From the NCBI GenBank assembly GCA_934511465.1, contig CAKSWG010000005.1:1-64000 (forward strand): DNA of 64,000 bases. The letters run 5' to 3'. The position numbers and the translations under genes were made by a program. Positions 26,612 through 34,982 of the stretch are shown one piece after another (position 1 is the stretch's first letter; each line of letters begins with the position of its first letter). The notes below the pieces were generated by a model. The model was given only the letters and a program-made list of their open reading frames with translations, was not told where the DNA came from and ran no database searches. Origin of the DNA: an uncultured Faecalibacterium sp. Lineage in GTDB: Bacteria > Bacillota > Clostridia > Oscillospirales > Ruminococcaceae.

Positions 26612-27298
26612 TTATTCCTCTTCGTCGCCGATGGTCTCTTTCATAAACAGCGAAGTCAGGAACACGAACACGTAGGTCTGGATCAGACCATCGAACAGGT
26701 CAAAGTACAGGCTGAACACCGCCGGGACGAACACAGGCACCACAAGCTTGATCAGCTCCATGATAACGAATGCACCCAGCACATTGCCGAACAGTCGCAT
26801 GCACAGGCTGGTGGGGCGAATGGCGATCTCGAGGATGTTCATGGGGGTCATGACCGGGGTGGGCGCGGCAAGGCTCTTGAGGAAGCCAACGCCGCCGCGT
26901 GCACGGATGCCGGCACCCTCGATCAGCACGATGCTCATCAGCGCCAGCGCTGCGGTCACATCCAAATCCTTCGTGGGGGGCTTGACACCGAACACACCGA
27001 TCAGGTTCGAGAAGGCGATGTAGATGGCTACGGTCATCAGATACGGCACATAGCACTTGTTCTTTTCGCCCAGCAGACCTACAAAGAAATTGTTGCCGGC
27101 GGTGTAGGCCATTTCCAGCACAGCCTGACGCTTGCTGATATGGTCCACCTTCAGGTTCCGGGTAAGCAGGATAGAGCCAATGACGACGATCAGCATGATC
27201 ACCCAGCTGATGACCACGGATTCCGGGATCTGCAGCGGGCCGACCTTGACATACTCGACAGTCAGCTCTTCCATCAGGGCTTTGGTCAGATTGCTCAA
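26612..27298 (-). CDS. atpB: ATP synthase Fo a subunit
   Basis: A 228-residue membrane subunit forming the ion half-channels. The conserved helix I-R-P-T-S-L-C-M-R-L-F-G-N with the essential arginine and the C-terminal helix L-I-Q-T-Y-V-F-V-F-L are visible. Length is slightly short but complete. I place the start at the TTG at 27298, which has AGGAGG nine bases upstream; the first ATG (27274) has none. It opens the operon a, c, b, delta-alpha, gamma, beta, epsilon; no atpI is seen. Confidence 0.92.
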   Translation of the reverse strand: MSNLTKALMEELTVEYVKVGPLQIPESVVISWVIMLIVVIGSILLTRNLKVDHISKRQAVLEMAYTAGNNFFVGLLGEKNKCYVPYLMTVAIYIAFSNLIGVFGVKPPTKDLDVTAALALMSIVLIEGAGIRARGGVGFLKSLAAPTPVMTPMNILEIAIRPTSLCMRLFGNVLGAFVIMELIKLVVPVFVPAVFSLYFDLFDGLIQTYVFVFLTSLFMKETIGDEEE

Positions 27299-27485
27299 TT
27301 TATTTTTCCTCCTTCCTGAAGAATGAGTTTTCTTGGGGGCAAGGTGCCATGCCGGTGTACGGCATAGCGGCCTTCTTATCGCTCGAAGAAAGGCGCAGCT
27401 TTGTGAAAAAAGTAAGGAAGGCGTTCGGCTCTGTCCGGTCACGCCCTCCCTCCTGCACGGATCACTTCGTCTTTTTTCGTTGTGT

Positions 27486-27514
27486 ATGATAGTACGATTG
27501 ACGAAAATTGGCAA
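27486..27514 (-). promoter_or_regulatory. Promoter of the ATP synthase operon
   Basis: Minus-strand TTGCCA (27509-27514), 17 bases, TATCAT (27486-27491). The roughly 180-base leader to atpB shows no conserved RNA I recognise. This is the left part of the 504-base gap 27299-27802; the right part is the repeat at 27548. Confidence 0.55.
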
Positions 27515-27547
27515 GTGGCTTTGTGCACATTCTACATTTTAGGTGAT

Positions 27548-27788
27548 TCTACTGCATTGATATATTAAAAAAGTTGTGCATCTTGTCCAGTAAAGTGTCC
27601 TTTGAATGTACTTTTCCCACAAATTTCTTAGCCAATTCTTAGGTTTCGATGGTTTTTTCAGGGCATTCCGGAAAATATTTCCATCAAAAATGCCCCATTG
27701 TACATGCTTTATATGCCCGATATATAAAATTCGTATAGGTGTCTTGTCCGTTATTCCGTCCAGTTCTATACATATTTATTATGGTTCC
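27548..27788. repeat. Diverged ~240-bp direct repeat, copy 1 (with copy 2 at 28655)
   Basis: An AT-richer, non-coding stretch that aligns along its length with 28655-28893. Shared landmarks in order are TTGTGCA, TTGTCCA, TACTTTT..CACAAATTTCTTAG, TTTTTCAGGGCATTCCGG, AAAATGCCC and CTATACATATTTA. In both copies GGGCATT and AATGCCC can pair around a purine-rich loop. Identity is clearly partial (many substitutions). It abuts the 3' end of the DUF2798 gene. Confidence 0.7.
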
Positions 27789-27802
27789 ATCCCCGGGAGC
27801 TA

Positions 27803-28267
27803 TCAGTCCGTCTGCTTTTCGCCCCGGCGGAACACCAGCCGGAAGATGGCACGGGTAAGCGGGCCGCAGTACAGCAGCTGCCAGCACAGGGCCATGGGCA
27901 TATTGCAGCCCCAGGTATGCACCCAGGTGCCAAAGCCGGGTTCTTTAAACAGCACCGTTGCGATCAGGCTCATCACCGGGCACATGATGCACACGATCAT
28001 CAGCGAGATGGCATAGGTGATGAACTGCGGACGATCTGTGGGCCGCATGAACATAAACGCCAATCGGGTGGCCAGTTTCTCCACCACGAAAAATTCCAGT
28101 ACGCAGGCAATGGGAACCATGATCGGCATCTCGTGCAGAGCCATGACAAAGGTGGCATTGGTGACACCGCCTGTGTTCAGCGCCACATTGTAAACGATCA
28201 TGCCATAGACCATAATGGCAGCCATGACAATGGTAAAGATGATACGTTCCGGTAAAGTTTTAGGCAT
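27803..28267 (-). CDS. DUF2798 family membrane protein
   Basis: A 154-residue protein with four predicted helices arranged as two similar halves (each with a basic or charged loop after a hydrophobic pair), as in DUF2798 proteins, whose function is unknown. The start at 28267 (MPKTLPERI) has GGAG twelve bases upstream, somewhat far; no better start fits. The gene is isolated and flanked on both sides by copies of the same diverged repeat. Confidence 0.75.
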   Translation of the reverse strand: MPKTLPERIIFTIVMAAIMVYGMIVYNVALNTGGVTNATFVMALHEMPIMVPIACVLEFFVVEKLATRLAFMFMRPTDRPQFITYAISLMIVCIMCPVMSLIATVLFKEPGFGTWVHTWGCNMPMALCWQLLYCGPLTRAIFRLVFRRGEKQTD

Positions 28268-28310
28268 TTTGATTGTGTCTCCGTTTCTTTTATGTGTAAA
28301 TTTTTGCCGC

Positions 28311-28350
28311 AAAAAAGCCGTCCCGCGAAACTTTCATCTCGCGGGGCGGC
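28311..28350 (-). terminator. Hairpin with T run in the leader of the DUF2798 gene
   Basis: A strong stem (GCCGCCCCGCGA against TCGCGGGACGGC) followed by six T on the minus strand, about 45 bases before the DUF2798 start. It either ends a transcript entering from the right or is an attenuator for DUF2798; no gene on this strand precedes it nearby. Confidence 0.5.
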
Positions 28351-28431
28351 GGCGACTACCATTCATTGGCGCTATTTTAGCACAAATCGATCTGACGCAT
28401 AATACCCTGTGGACACTTTCTCCCGTTTTGC

Positions 28432-28492
28432 GCAAAATCCTCCACAAACGGCCCGGAACTTCTGGGCAGCTTTGCTGTGACTTCCCCGGCAG
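28432..28492 (+). repeat. Short dispersed repeat, copy 2
   Basis: About 61 bases nearly identical to the minus strand of 295-355. It runs from GCAAAATCC to CCCGGCAG, and its last bases overlap by microhomology with the start of the duplicated gene fragment that follows. Confidence 0.7.
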
Positions 28493-28641
28493 GTAATATT
28501 TCTTCCGGACGTATCCCGCTGGAAAATTCCAGTGTTTCGGTCAACGGCTCTTCCTGCTACTGGTACGTGGCCTCCGATCACAACGCGGTTGCATCCTCGC
28601 CGGACAGCCTGCGGCTGGAGGGTATGAGCTACCCCATCAAC
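28485..28641 (+). pseudogene. 157-bp duplicated fragment of the C39-like secreted protein gene
   Basis: This stretch matches 29627-29783 of the intact gene downstream with only two differences that I can find, encoding the segment around S-S-C-Y-W-Y-V-A-S-D-H-N. It begins exactly where CCCGGCAG is common to the upstream repeat and to the gene, and ends at CATCAAC, after which the sequence becomes the 28655 repeat. It has no start, stop or signal peptide of its own. The high identity implies a recent duplication. Confidence 0.85.
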
Positions 28642-28654
28642 TTGATTGGTTAAA

Positions 28655-28893
28655 CTTCTCTGATATATCAAAAGTGTTGTGCAGTTTGTCCAATAAACGC
28701 CCTCGGATACGTACTTTTTTCACAAATTTCTTAGCTGATTCTTAGTTTTCTCCGGCTTTTTCAGGGCATTCCGGCAAATGTTTCCAGTCAAAATGCCCTG
28801 CTGTATATGGTTCGTATGCCAGACATATCAAAATCGTATCGGCATCTCATCCGATATCACATCCGGCCCTATACATATTTACTATAAGTTCAT
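28655..28893. repeat. Diverged ~240-bp direct repeat, copy 2
   Basis: Counterpart of 27548-27788 in the same orientation, retaining the GGGCATT/AATGCCC pairing and the CTATACATATTTA end. Beyond it, 28894-29091 shows nothing I can name before the promoter of the C39-like gene. Confidence 0.7.
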
Positions 28894-29091
28894 ACTGCAC
28901 TGCAAGGCTGGGTCTATGCTGAGGTCCTGCCGCACGTGGAATATACAACGCTGTGAAAAAACACTTTGTGACGCAATAAAACCAGACGGGATTTTTTGTG
29001 GGAATTGTAGAATATCACGCTGAAAACTGTGCAGAGTTGCCAACAAAATTCGCCAAAACGTGTTGATATTGAGAAAAACGCTTTCATTTCG

Positions 29092-29120
29092 TTTACAAAA
29101 CGGTTACAAGCTGGTATACT
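29092..29120 (+). promoter_or_regulatory. Promoter of the C39-like secreted protein gene
   Basis: TTTACA (29092-29097), 17 bases, TATACT (29115-29120), about 50 bases before the start codon. Confidence 0.7.
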
Positions 29121-29171
29121 TTATAACAGTGAATGCCAAGAAGCTTTGGAGACCGAAAGGAGTACCTGCCC

Positions 29172-30197
29172 GTGAATACCGCTGCACCGTCACAATTCCG
29201 TAAAAAACTGCTGGGCTTTGTGCTGACAATGGTGGTTTTGCTCACCTGCCTGCCGGCAGCTTTCGCAGTTGACCTGAATGTGGACGCTGGCTTCTACTTC
29301 AAGCAGAGCCGCGGCGGTACCTGCACGCTGGCATCGGCAGCTATGATGCTGCGCCGCCGTGCATACTTTGACGGCCTGAACGACTGGTCCACCGTAACGG
29401 AAAACAGTGTCCGCTCCACGGCATGGGCCAACGGCCTTTCCCATAGCTTTACATACAAGGAAATGCAGGTGGGCTACGGCACCCTGCCTTCCCGCAAACA
29501 GGAAAAGATCCAGACCCTGATCACCCTGCTTTCGCAGCACCCGGAGGGCATCGTGCTGTATGACCGCAGCCAGCCCCATGCACTGCTGTTGACCGATTAC
29601 ACCAATGGCACCTTCTACTGCTCCGACCCGGCAGGTAATATTTCTTCCGGACGTATCCCGCTGGAAAATTCCAGTGTTTCGATCAACGGCTCTTCCTGCT
29701 ACTGGTACGTGGCCTCCGATCACAACGCGGTTGCATCTTCGCCGGACAGCCTGCGGCTGGAGGGTATGAGCTACCCCATCAACATCCATGCAGGCAAGGG
29801 CATGGCCCTGACCGGCACTGCGAACGCTGCACTGGGCATGACGCTGACCGATGTTCAGGTGGCAGTTCTGGATGAGAACGACCAGACCGTGCTCACCGCG
29901 GATGCGGCACCCAACACGGTGAGCTTCTCCTTTAAAACGCTGGACAGTGCCGTCCGCTTTGGCGACCTGCCCGCAGGCAGCTACACCTACATGGTAGTTG
30001 TGACCGACTCCAATGGGGATAACCTCTGCTTTACCAGCGACTTTACCGTTTCGGACGGCTCTGCAAGCACCGGAACTTATTGGTCGGTAAAAGATACCGA
30101 GGGTGCCAAGCTGCTGGACAGCTTGCAGGAAGCAGAAACTGCTTTTGCAAACGCTACCGAATCTACATGGAGCTGGCTGACTGGATTGTTCCATTAA
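29172..30197 (+). CDS. Secreted C39-like papain-fold protein of unknown function
   Basis: A 341-residue exported protein. The start is the GTG at 29172, nine bases after AAAGGAG, and gives a signal peptide (R-K-K-L-L-G-F-V-L...A-F-A). Residues of about 35-190 look like a peptidase C39-like domain: candidate nucleophile Cys in G-G-T-C-T-L-A-S-A, His in P-H-A-L-L-L-T-D-Y and Asp/Asn in D-P-A-G-N. A beta-sandwich region (about 200-300) follows, then a short tail. C39-type domains process peptides or bind ligands; whether this one is catalytic is unknown. A fragment of it is duplicated 1.1 kb upstream, and a MITE-like element follows within 11 bases. Confidence 0.75.
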   Translation: MNTAAPSQFRKKLLGFVLTMVVLLTCLPAAFAVDLNVDAGFYFKQSRGGTCTLASAAMMLRRRAYFDGLNDWSTVTENSVRSTAWANGLSHSFTYKEMQVGYGTLPSRKQEKIQTLITLLSQHPEGIVLYDRSQPHALLLTDYTNGTFYCSDPAGNISSGRIPLENSSVSINGSSCYWYVASDHNAVASSPDSLRLEGMSYPINIHAGKGMALTGTANAALGMTLTDVQVAVLDENDQTVLTADAAPNTVSFSFKTLDSAVRFGDLPAGSYTYMVVVTDSNGDNLCFTSDFTVSDGSASTGTYWSVKDTEGAKLLDSLQEAETAFANATESTWSWLTGLFH

Positions 30198-30208
30198 AGC
30201 AAAACGAA

Positions 30209-30359
30209 GGGGCTGTTGCAAAATAGCTTCCTGAAAAAACAATGCACAAAACCCGGAACCTTTTCGGGGCCAAAATGGCTCAAAAAGGGTTCCGGGTTTC
30301 TGATTTTGCGCTATTTCTTTGTGCAAAGTGCTATCGCATTTTTATTCTGCAACAGCCCC
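30209..30359. mobile_element. MITE-like palindromic element, copy B
   Basis: About 151 bases with perfect outer inverted repeats (GGGGCTGTTGCA against TGCAACAGCCCC) and an inner hairpin (ACCCGGAACC against GGTTCCGGGT). It is non-coding, closely related to copy A at 20214-20362, and lies between two convergent genes, where it can act as a bidirectional terminator. The outer repeats resemble IS6-family ends. Confidence 0.8.
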
Positions 30360-30377
30360 TGTTGCTGTATTTGAAAC

Positions 30378-31328
30378 TTATTTTAATGTGCCGTCCAGCA
30401 CCTGATTGTAATACCACGGTTTGGGGGCATGGAAGGTCTTGCCGCTGAGGAAGGCAAAGTCCGGCTGGTTGAAGCGGGGCATGGTAAGTTCCCAAGCGCA
30501 CAGGGCCTGATACCTGAGCTTCAGCTCGCGGTTGGCGGTGTTGTTGCCGTACTTACTGTCGCCGAGGATCGGGCAGCCGATGCTGGCCATGTGAGCGCGG
30601 ATCTGATGGGTGCGGCCGGTGATCAGCTGCACCTTCAGCAGGGCCAGACGGCCGGAGACGGCAATGGTCTCGTACCGGGTCTCCACTTCCTTGGCACCGG
30701 GCTGCTTGTCCTCCACGATCTTTACGATGCCGCGGTCGGCATCCTTGAGCAGATAGCCGGCCAGCGTGGCATCCGGCGGGGTCGGACGGCCGAAGGTGAC
30801 GCAGAGGTAGGTCTTTTTCACCTCGCGGTTCTTGATGGCTGCAAGGAACAGCTCTTCGGCCTCCGGAGTCTTGGCAACGATGACAAGGCCGCTGGTGCCG
30901 GTGTCCAGCCGGTGGCACAGGGCGGGAGTATACAGGTCGTTTTCCTTGTACTCGCCCTGCTGGTTCAGGTAGAGCAGGGTACGGTTCAAAAGGGTGTCGT
31001 CCTCCGGGCCGTCCACGGCAAGGCCGGCGGGCTTGTTCACAATGACGATCTGCGGGCAGTCGTACACCACCTGTGCCGGGCCGCGGGCGTTCTTCCACGC
31101 CGGGCCGTCCACGCGCTTGTCTGCGTCCAGCACTTCGTCCAGAATGAACAGCTTGATCTCGTCACCGGCCATCACGCGGGTGGAAAGCGGCTGCTTTTTG
31201 CCGTTCAGCTTGATCTTGTTCTCCCGCAGGGCCTTGTTCAGGCGGCCCGGGGTCAAGGCAGGGAACTGCTGGGTCAGATAGTTGTCCAGCCGGGTAGGGG
31301 CAAGACACTTTACTTTTAAAATCTTCAC
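30378..31328 (-). CDS. RluA-family pseudouridine synthase
   Basis: A 316-residue RNA modification enzyme. An N-terminal S4-type RNA-binding segment (about 10-65) precedes the catalytic domain with the H-R-L-D-T-G-T-S-G-L motif, whose aspartate is the nucleophile, and the R-T-H-Q-I-R signature. The position modified in RNA (23S or tRNA) is not determinable. The start is the GTG at 31328 with GAGAGGAA upstream; the long in-frame extension beyond it is not protein-like. A TATAAT at 31344-31349 may be its -10 box. Confidence 0.9.
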   Translation of the reverse strand: MKILKVKCLAPTRLDNYLTQQFPALTPGRLNKALRENKIKLNGKKQPLSTRVMAGDEIKLFILDEVLDADKRVDGPAWKNARGPAQVVYDCPQIVIVNKPAGLAVDGPEDDTLLNRTLLYLNQQGEYKENDLYTPALCHRLDTGTSGLVIVAKTPEAEELFLAAIKNREVKKTYLCVTFGRPTPPDATLAGYLLKDADRGIVKIVEDKQPGAKEVETRYETIAVSGRLALLKVQLITGRTHQIRAHMASIGCPILGDSKYGNNTANRELKLRYQALCAWELTMPRFNQPDFAFLSGKTFHAPKPWYYNQVLDGTLK

Positions 31329-31437
31329 GGAATATTCCTCTCTATTATAAAATAAGAATGTGCTTTCAATATTTTTATTGTAGCGGAACAGGCCCGCTGC
31401 GTCAAGCACGGCAGACTGAAAATTTTGTCCAAACCCG

Positions 31438-31465
31438 TTGACAAACGCCCGGCTCATGCTATAAT
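31438..31465 (+). promoter_or_regulatory. Promoter of the alaS T-box transcript
   Basis: Consensus TTGACA (31438-31443), 16-base spacer, TATAAT (31460-31465). Confidence 0.8.
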
Positions 31466-31471
31466 TTAACT

Positions 31472-31765
31472 GTACGCGGAAAGAACTGTGTGCTTTCCGC
31501 ATGTGCATGAATATTATGACAGATGGCAATGATGGGGTCAGAAATGTACACCGCCGTTCAGAGAGAGCGCTTCCAGCTGCAAGGCGTTCCGGTCGGTTCC
31601 ATTTTGCGCCGCCCCGGAGCTTCCGGCGACACAAGTCGGACGCAGCGCAGCGTTAACGCGCCGAAAGCGGCAGGGGACACATTTTATCCTTTGCAATTTG
31701 GGTGGTACCACGGAGCAGTTTACAGGCAGCCTCGTCCCTTTTGGGATGGGGCTGTTTTTTGTTTT
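31472..31765 (+). promoter_or_regulatory. T-box riboswitch controlling alaS
   Basis: The leader ends in the T-box core TGGGTGGTACCACG (31699-31712), in which TGGT would pair with the ACCA end of uncharged tRNA-Ala. It is followed by a terminator (AGCCTCGTCCC against GGGATGGGGCT with six T, ending about 31760). Stem I lies upstream with the typical GAGAGAGCG distal region. The specifier codon, expected to be GCN, cannot be fixed by eye. Low charging of tRNA-Ala should allow readthrough into alaS and its followers. Confidence 0.9.
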
Positions 31766-31843
31766 TCTGCGCCCACCCGCCCCGTCTGCCATAATCATAA
31801 ATCTGACGTGCAAACGCCAAGGACAATCGAGGAGAGAAAACCT

Positions 31844-34507
31844 ATGCAATGGACCGGTTTGAATGAACTGCGTGAAAAGTACCTGAGCTTCTTTGAGAGC
31901 AAGGGCCACCTGCGTCTGGACAGCTTCCCGCTGGTGCCCAAGAACGACCCCAGCCTGCTGCTGATCAACAGCGGCATGGCCCCCATGAAAAAGTGGTTTC
32001 TGGCTCAGGAGGAGCCGCCCCGTCACCGCGTGACCACCTGCCAGAAGTGCATCCGTACCCCGGATATCGAGCGCGTGGGCATCACTGCCCGCCACGGCAC
32101 CTTCTTTGAGATGCTGGGCAACTTCTCCTTCCAGGATTACTTCAAGGAAGAGGTCATTCCCTGGGCATGGGAGTTCCTGACCAGTGACGAGTGGATGGCC
32201 ATTCCGAAGGACCGCCTGCACATCTCTGTGTACGAAGAGGACGACGAGGCTTACGATATCTGGACCAAGAAGGTGGGCATTGCCCCCGACCACATGGTGC
32301 GTCTGGGTAAGGAAGACAACTTCTGGGAGCATGGCTCCGGCCCCTGCGGCCCCTGCTCCGAGATCTACTTTGACCGCGGCCCCGAGTACGGCTGCGGCAA
32401 GCCGACCTGCGGCGTGGGCTGCGACTGCGACCGCTATATGGAGATCTGGAATCTGGTGTTCAGCCAGTTCGATGCCGACGGCAAGGGCCACTACGAGCGT
32501 CTGGCACGCCCCAACATCGATACCGGCATGGGTCTGGAGCGTCTGGCCTGCGTGATGCAGGGCGTGGGCAACCTGTTCGAGGTGGATACCGTCCAGAGCG
32601 TGCTGCACCATGTGGAGCACATCGCCAACAAGACCTACGGCGAAGACCCCAAGAACGATATCTCCATCCGCGTCATTACCGACCACATCCGCAGCTGCAC
32701 CTTCATGGTGTCCGACGGCATCCTGCCTTCCAACGAGGGCCGCGGCTACGTGCTGCGCCGCCTGCTGCGCCGTGCTGCCCGCCATGGCCGGATGCTGGGC
32801 ATCAACCGCCCGTTCCTGGTGGAGCTGGTGGAGACCGTGATCCAGTCCAGCGAGAGCGCATACCCCGAGCTGCGCGAGCATGAGGCTTATATTAAGAAGG
32901 TCATCGGCACCGAGGAGGCAAACTTTGCCCGTACCATCGACGCCGGCATGAACATCCTGAACAACATGATCGACGGTCTGGAAAAGGCACACCAGCACCT
33001 GCTGAAGGGTCTGGATGTGTTCAAGCTGAACGACACCTTCGGCTTCCCGCTGGATCTGACCAAAGAGATCGCTGCGGAGCAGGGCATCGAGATCGATGAG
33101 GACGGCTTCCACGCCGAAATGACCAAGCAGAAGGAGCGTGCCCGCGCCGAGCGCCTGAAGAAGAACATCTCCGGCTGGAGCGAGGACCTGTTTGGCGCTC
33201 TGGATGCAGAGCCCACCGTCTTTACCGGCTACACCACCCTCACCGACAAGGCCGCTGTTGTGGCCCTGAGCGACGAGGAGACCCTGACCGATGCCATCGC
33301 AACCGATGAGCAGGCCAAGGATGATGTGCTGGTGGTGCTGGATAAGACCCCCTTCTACGCCGAGATGGGCGGCCAGACCGCTGACCACGGTGTGCTGGTG
33401 GGCGACGGCTGCACCCTGCATGTGCTGGACGTGAAAAAGACCCCCAAGGGCTACTATGTGCACACCTGCGTGCTGGAAAACGGCATCGTGAAGGTGGGCG
33501 ATGTGCTCACCGCCAAGGTGGACAAAGAGTATCGCATGGCCATTGCCCGCAACCATACCGCCACCCATCTGTTGCAGGCAGCTCTGCGTGAAGTGCTGGG
33601 CGACCATGTGCATCAGGCCGGTTCCTATCAGGATGCCGAGATCACCCACTTTGACTTCACCCACTTCAGCGCGGTCACGCCCGAAGAGCTGGCCCGCGTG
33701 GAGAAGATCGTCAACGACAAGATCTTCGAGGGCCTGAACGTTACCGTGAACGAGATGCCCATTGAGGAAGCCAAGAAGCTGGGCGCAATGGCTCTGTTTG
33801 GTGAGAAGTACGGCAAGATGGTCCGCGTGGTCGATATCGAGGGCTGGTCCACCGAGTTCTGCGGCGGCACCCACGTCAAGAACACCGCCCAGATCGGCTG
33901 CTTCAAGATCATCAGCGAGGCTTCTGTGGCTGCCGGCATCCGCCGCATCGAAGCTGTCACCGGCAAGAACCTGCTCATCCGTGCAAACTTGCAGGAGGCT
34001 ATGCTGCACACCGTGGCAAACACCCTGAAGGCAAACAACGTCACCGCTCTGCCCGTCCGTGCCGAGGCCGTGATGGCTGAGAACAAGGCTCTGGCCAAGG
34101 AACTGGAAGAGATCAAGGCACAGGTCGCCGCCTCCAAGGTGACCAGCCTGTTCGACGATGCCGAGGAGATCGGCGGCGTGAAGATCGCTTCTGCTTACTT
34201 CACCGGCACTAGCGGCGACACCCTGCGCGGCATGTGCGATACCATCCGCGACAAGGCTGTGAAGCCCGCTGTGGCTGTGCTGGTGGGCAAGGCTGAGGAT
34301 AAGATCACCATGGCTGTCACTGTGACCAAGCAGGCACAGGAAAAGGGCCTGAAGGCTGGCGCTCTGGTCAAGGAGATCGCTGCCATCGCCGGCGGCAAGG
34401 GCGGCGGCAAGCCGGACTTTGCAATGGCCGGCCTGAAGGACGAGACCAAGATCGACGAAGCTCTGGCTGCTGTCAGCGCCATCGTCAAGAAGGCTCTGGG
34501 CGAATAA
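31844..34507 (+). CDS. alaS: Alanyl-tRNA synthetase
   Basis: An 887-residue class II synthetase, full length. The aminoacylation domain holds P-M-K-K-W-F-L, R-H-G-T-F-F-E-M-L-G-N-F-S-F and a cysteine-rich insertion. The editing domain has zinc-binding H-T-A-T-H and C-G-G-T-H. A C-terminal DHHA1-like glycine-rich region contains G-G-K-G-G-G-K. The ATG at 31844 follows GAGGAGAG. It opens a plus-strand run alaS, hit, apt, comEC, holA, rnmV. Confidence 0.97.
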   Translation: MQWTGLNELREKYLSFFESKGHLRLDSFPLVPKNDPSLLLINSGMAPMKKWFLAQEEPPRHRVTTCQKCIRTPDIERVGITARHGTFFEMLGNFSFQDYFKEEVIPWAWEFLTSDEWMAIPKDRLHISVYEEDDEAYDIWTKKVGIAPDHMVRLGKEDNFWEHGSGPCGPCSEIYFDRGPEYGCGKPTCGVGCDCDRYMEIWNLVFSQFDADGKGHYERLARPNIDTGMGLERLACVMQGVGNLFEVDTVQSVLHHVEHIANKTYGEDPKNDISIRVITDHIRSCTFMVSDGILPSNEGRGYVLRRLLRRAARHGRMLGINRPFLVELVETVIQSSESAYPELREHEAYIKKVIGTEEANFARTIDAGMNILNNMIDGLEKAHQHLLKGLDVFKLNDTFGFPLDLTKEIAAEQGIEIDEDGFHAEMTKQKERARAERLKKNISGWSEDLFGALDAEPTVFTGYTTLTDKAAVVALSDEETLTDAIATDEQAKDDVLVVLDKTPFYAEMGGQTADHGVLVGDGCTLHVLDVKKTPKGYYVHTCVLENGIVKVGDVLTAKVDKEYRMAIARNHTATHLLQAALREVLGDHVHQAGSYQDAEITHFDFTHFSAVTPEELARVEKIVNDKIFEGLNVTVNEMPIEEAKKLGAMALFGEKYGKMVRVVDIEGWSTEFCGGTHVKNTAQIGCFKIISEASVAAGIRRIEAVTGKNLLIRANLQEAMLHTVANTLKANNVTALPVRAEAVMAENKALAKELEEIKAQVAASKVTSLFDDAEEIGGVKIASAYFTGTSGDTLRGMCDTIRDKAVKPAVAVLVGKAEDKITMAVTVTKQAQEKGLKAGALVKEIAAIAGGKGGGKPDFAMAGLKDETKIDEALAAVSAIVKKALGE

Positions 34508-34518
34508 TAAAACGGGGT

Positions 34519-34587
34519 CCGCTCTCTCAGGCCCGGCTCCCCCCTTTGGGAGAAACGGCACGGCGTAAGCCGTGACGGAGAGAGCGG
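34519..34587. repeat. Palindromic intergenic element, REP-like
   Basis: Outer arms CCGCTCTCTC and GAGAGAGCGG enclose smaller hairpins (CACGGC/GCCGTG and a GGCTCCCCC/GGGAG pair). The layout resembles the larger element at 51062-51191. It lies between alaS and hit. Confidence 0.65.
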
Positions 34588-34623
34588 GAACGTTTATAAA
34601 ATATCAGGAAGGAGTTGTTCCCC

Positions 34624-34956
34624 ATGGAAGATTGTCTGTTTTGCATGATCGCGGAGGGCAAGATCCCCTCCAAGAAGCTGTACGAGGACGAGCAGGTGGT
34701 GGCGTTCTACGACATCAACCCGCAGGCCAAGGTGCACTTTCTGGTGGTGCCCAAAAAGCACATCACCTCTGCTGCTGCGCTGACCGAAGAGGACGGCGCA
34801 CTGCTGGGCCATATCTTTGCAGTGATCGCAAAGCTGGCTGCGGAGCAGGGCCTGAACAACGGCTACCGCGTCATTTCCAATGTTGGCGAGGACGCAGGCC
34901 AGACCGTGAAGCATCTGCATTTCCATGTTCTGGGCGGCGAAAAGCTGCCCGTCTGA
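34624..34956 (+). CDS. HIT family nucleotide-binding hydrolase
   Basis: A 110-residue histidine-triad protein with the catalytic motif H-L-H-F-H-V-L near the C-terminus and the N-terminal C-L-F-C zinc-type pair. Bacterial members hydrolyse adenosine phosphoramidates or related nucleotides. The ATG at 34624 with AAGGAGTTG upstream is preferred to a TTG three codons earlier. Confidence 0.92.
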   Translation: MEDCLFCMIAEGKIPSKKLYEDEQVVAFYDINPQAKVHFLVVPKKHITSAAALTEEDGALLGHIFAVIAKLAAEQGLNNGYRVISNVGEDAGQTVKHLHFHVLGGEKLPV

Positions 34957-34982
34957 TTCCAAAAAAGGGAGAGCGTTGAATT

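Noticed and set aside
27606..29023. Small plus-strand proteins in the two ~240-bp repeats (frames from 27606 and 28778)
   Set aside because: The shared peptide similarity follows from the DNA repeat; reading frames shift between copies and start contexts are poor.
31538..34561. A 1007-codon open frame on the minus strand opposite alaS
   Set aside because: Low-complexity A/V/H/G-rich translation, no ribosome-binding site, and exactly opposite a full, conserved alaS; a by-product of GC-rich codon use.
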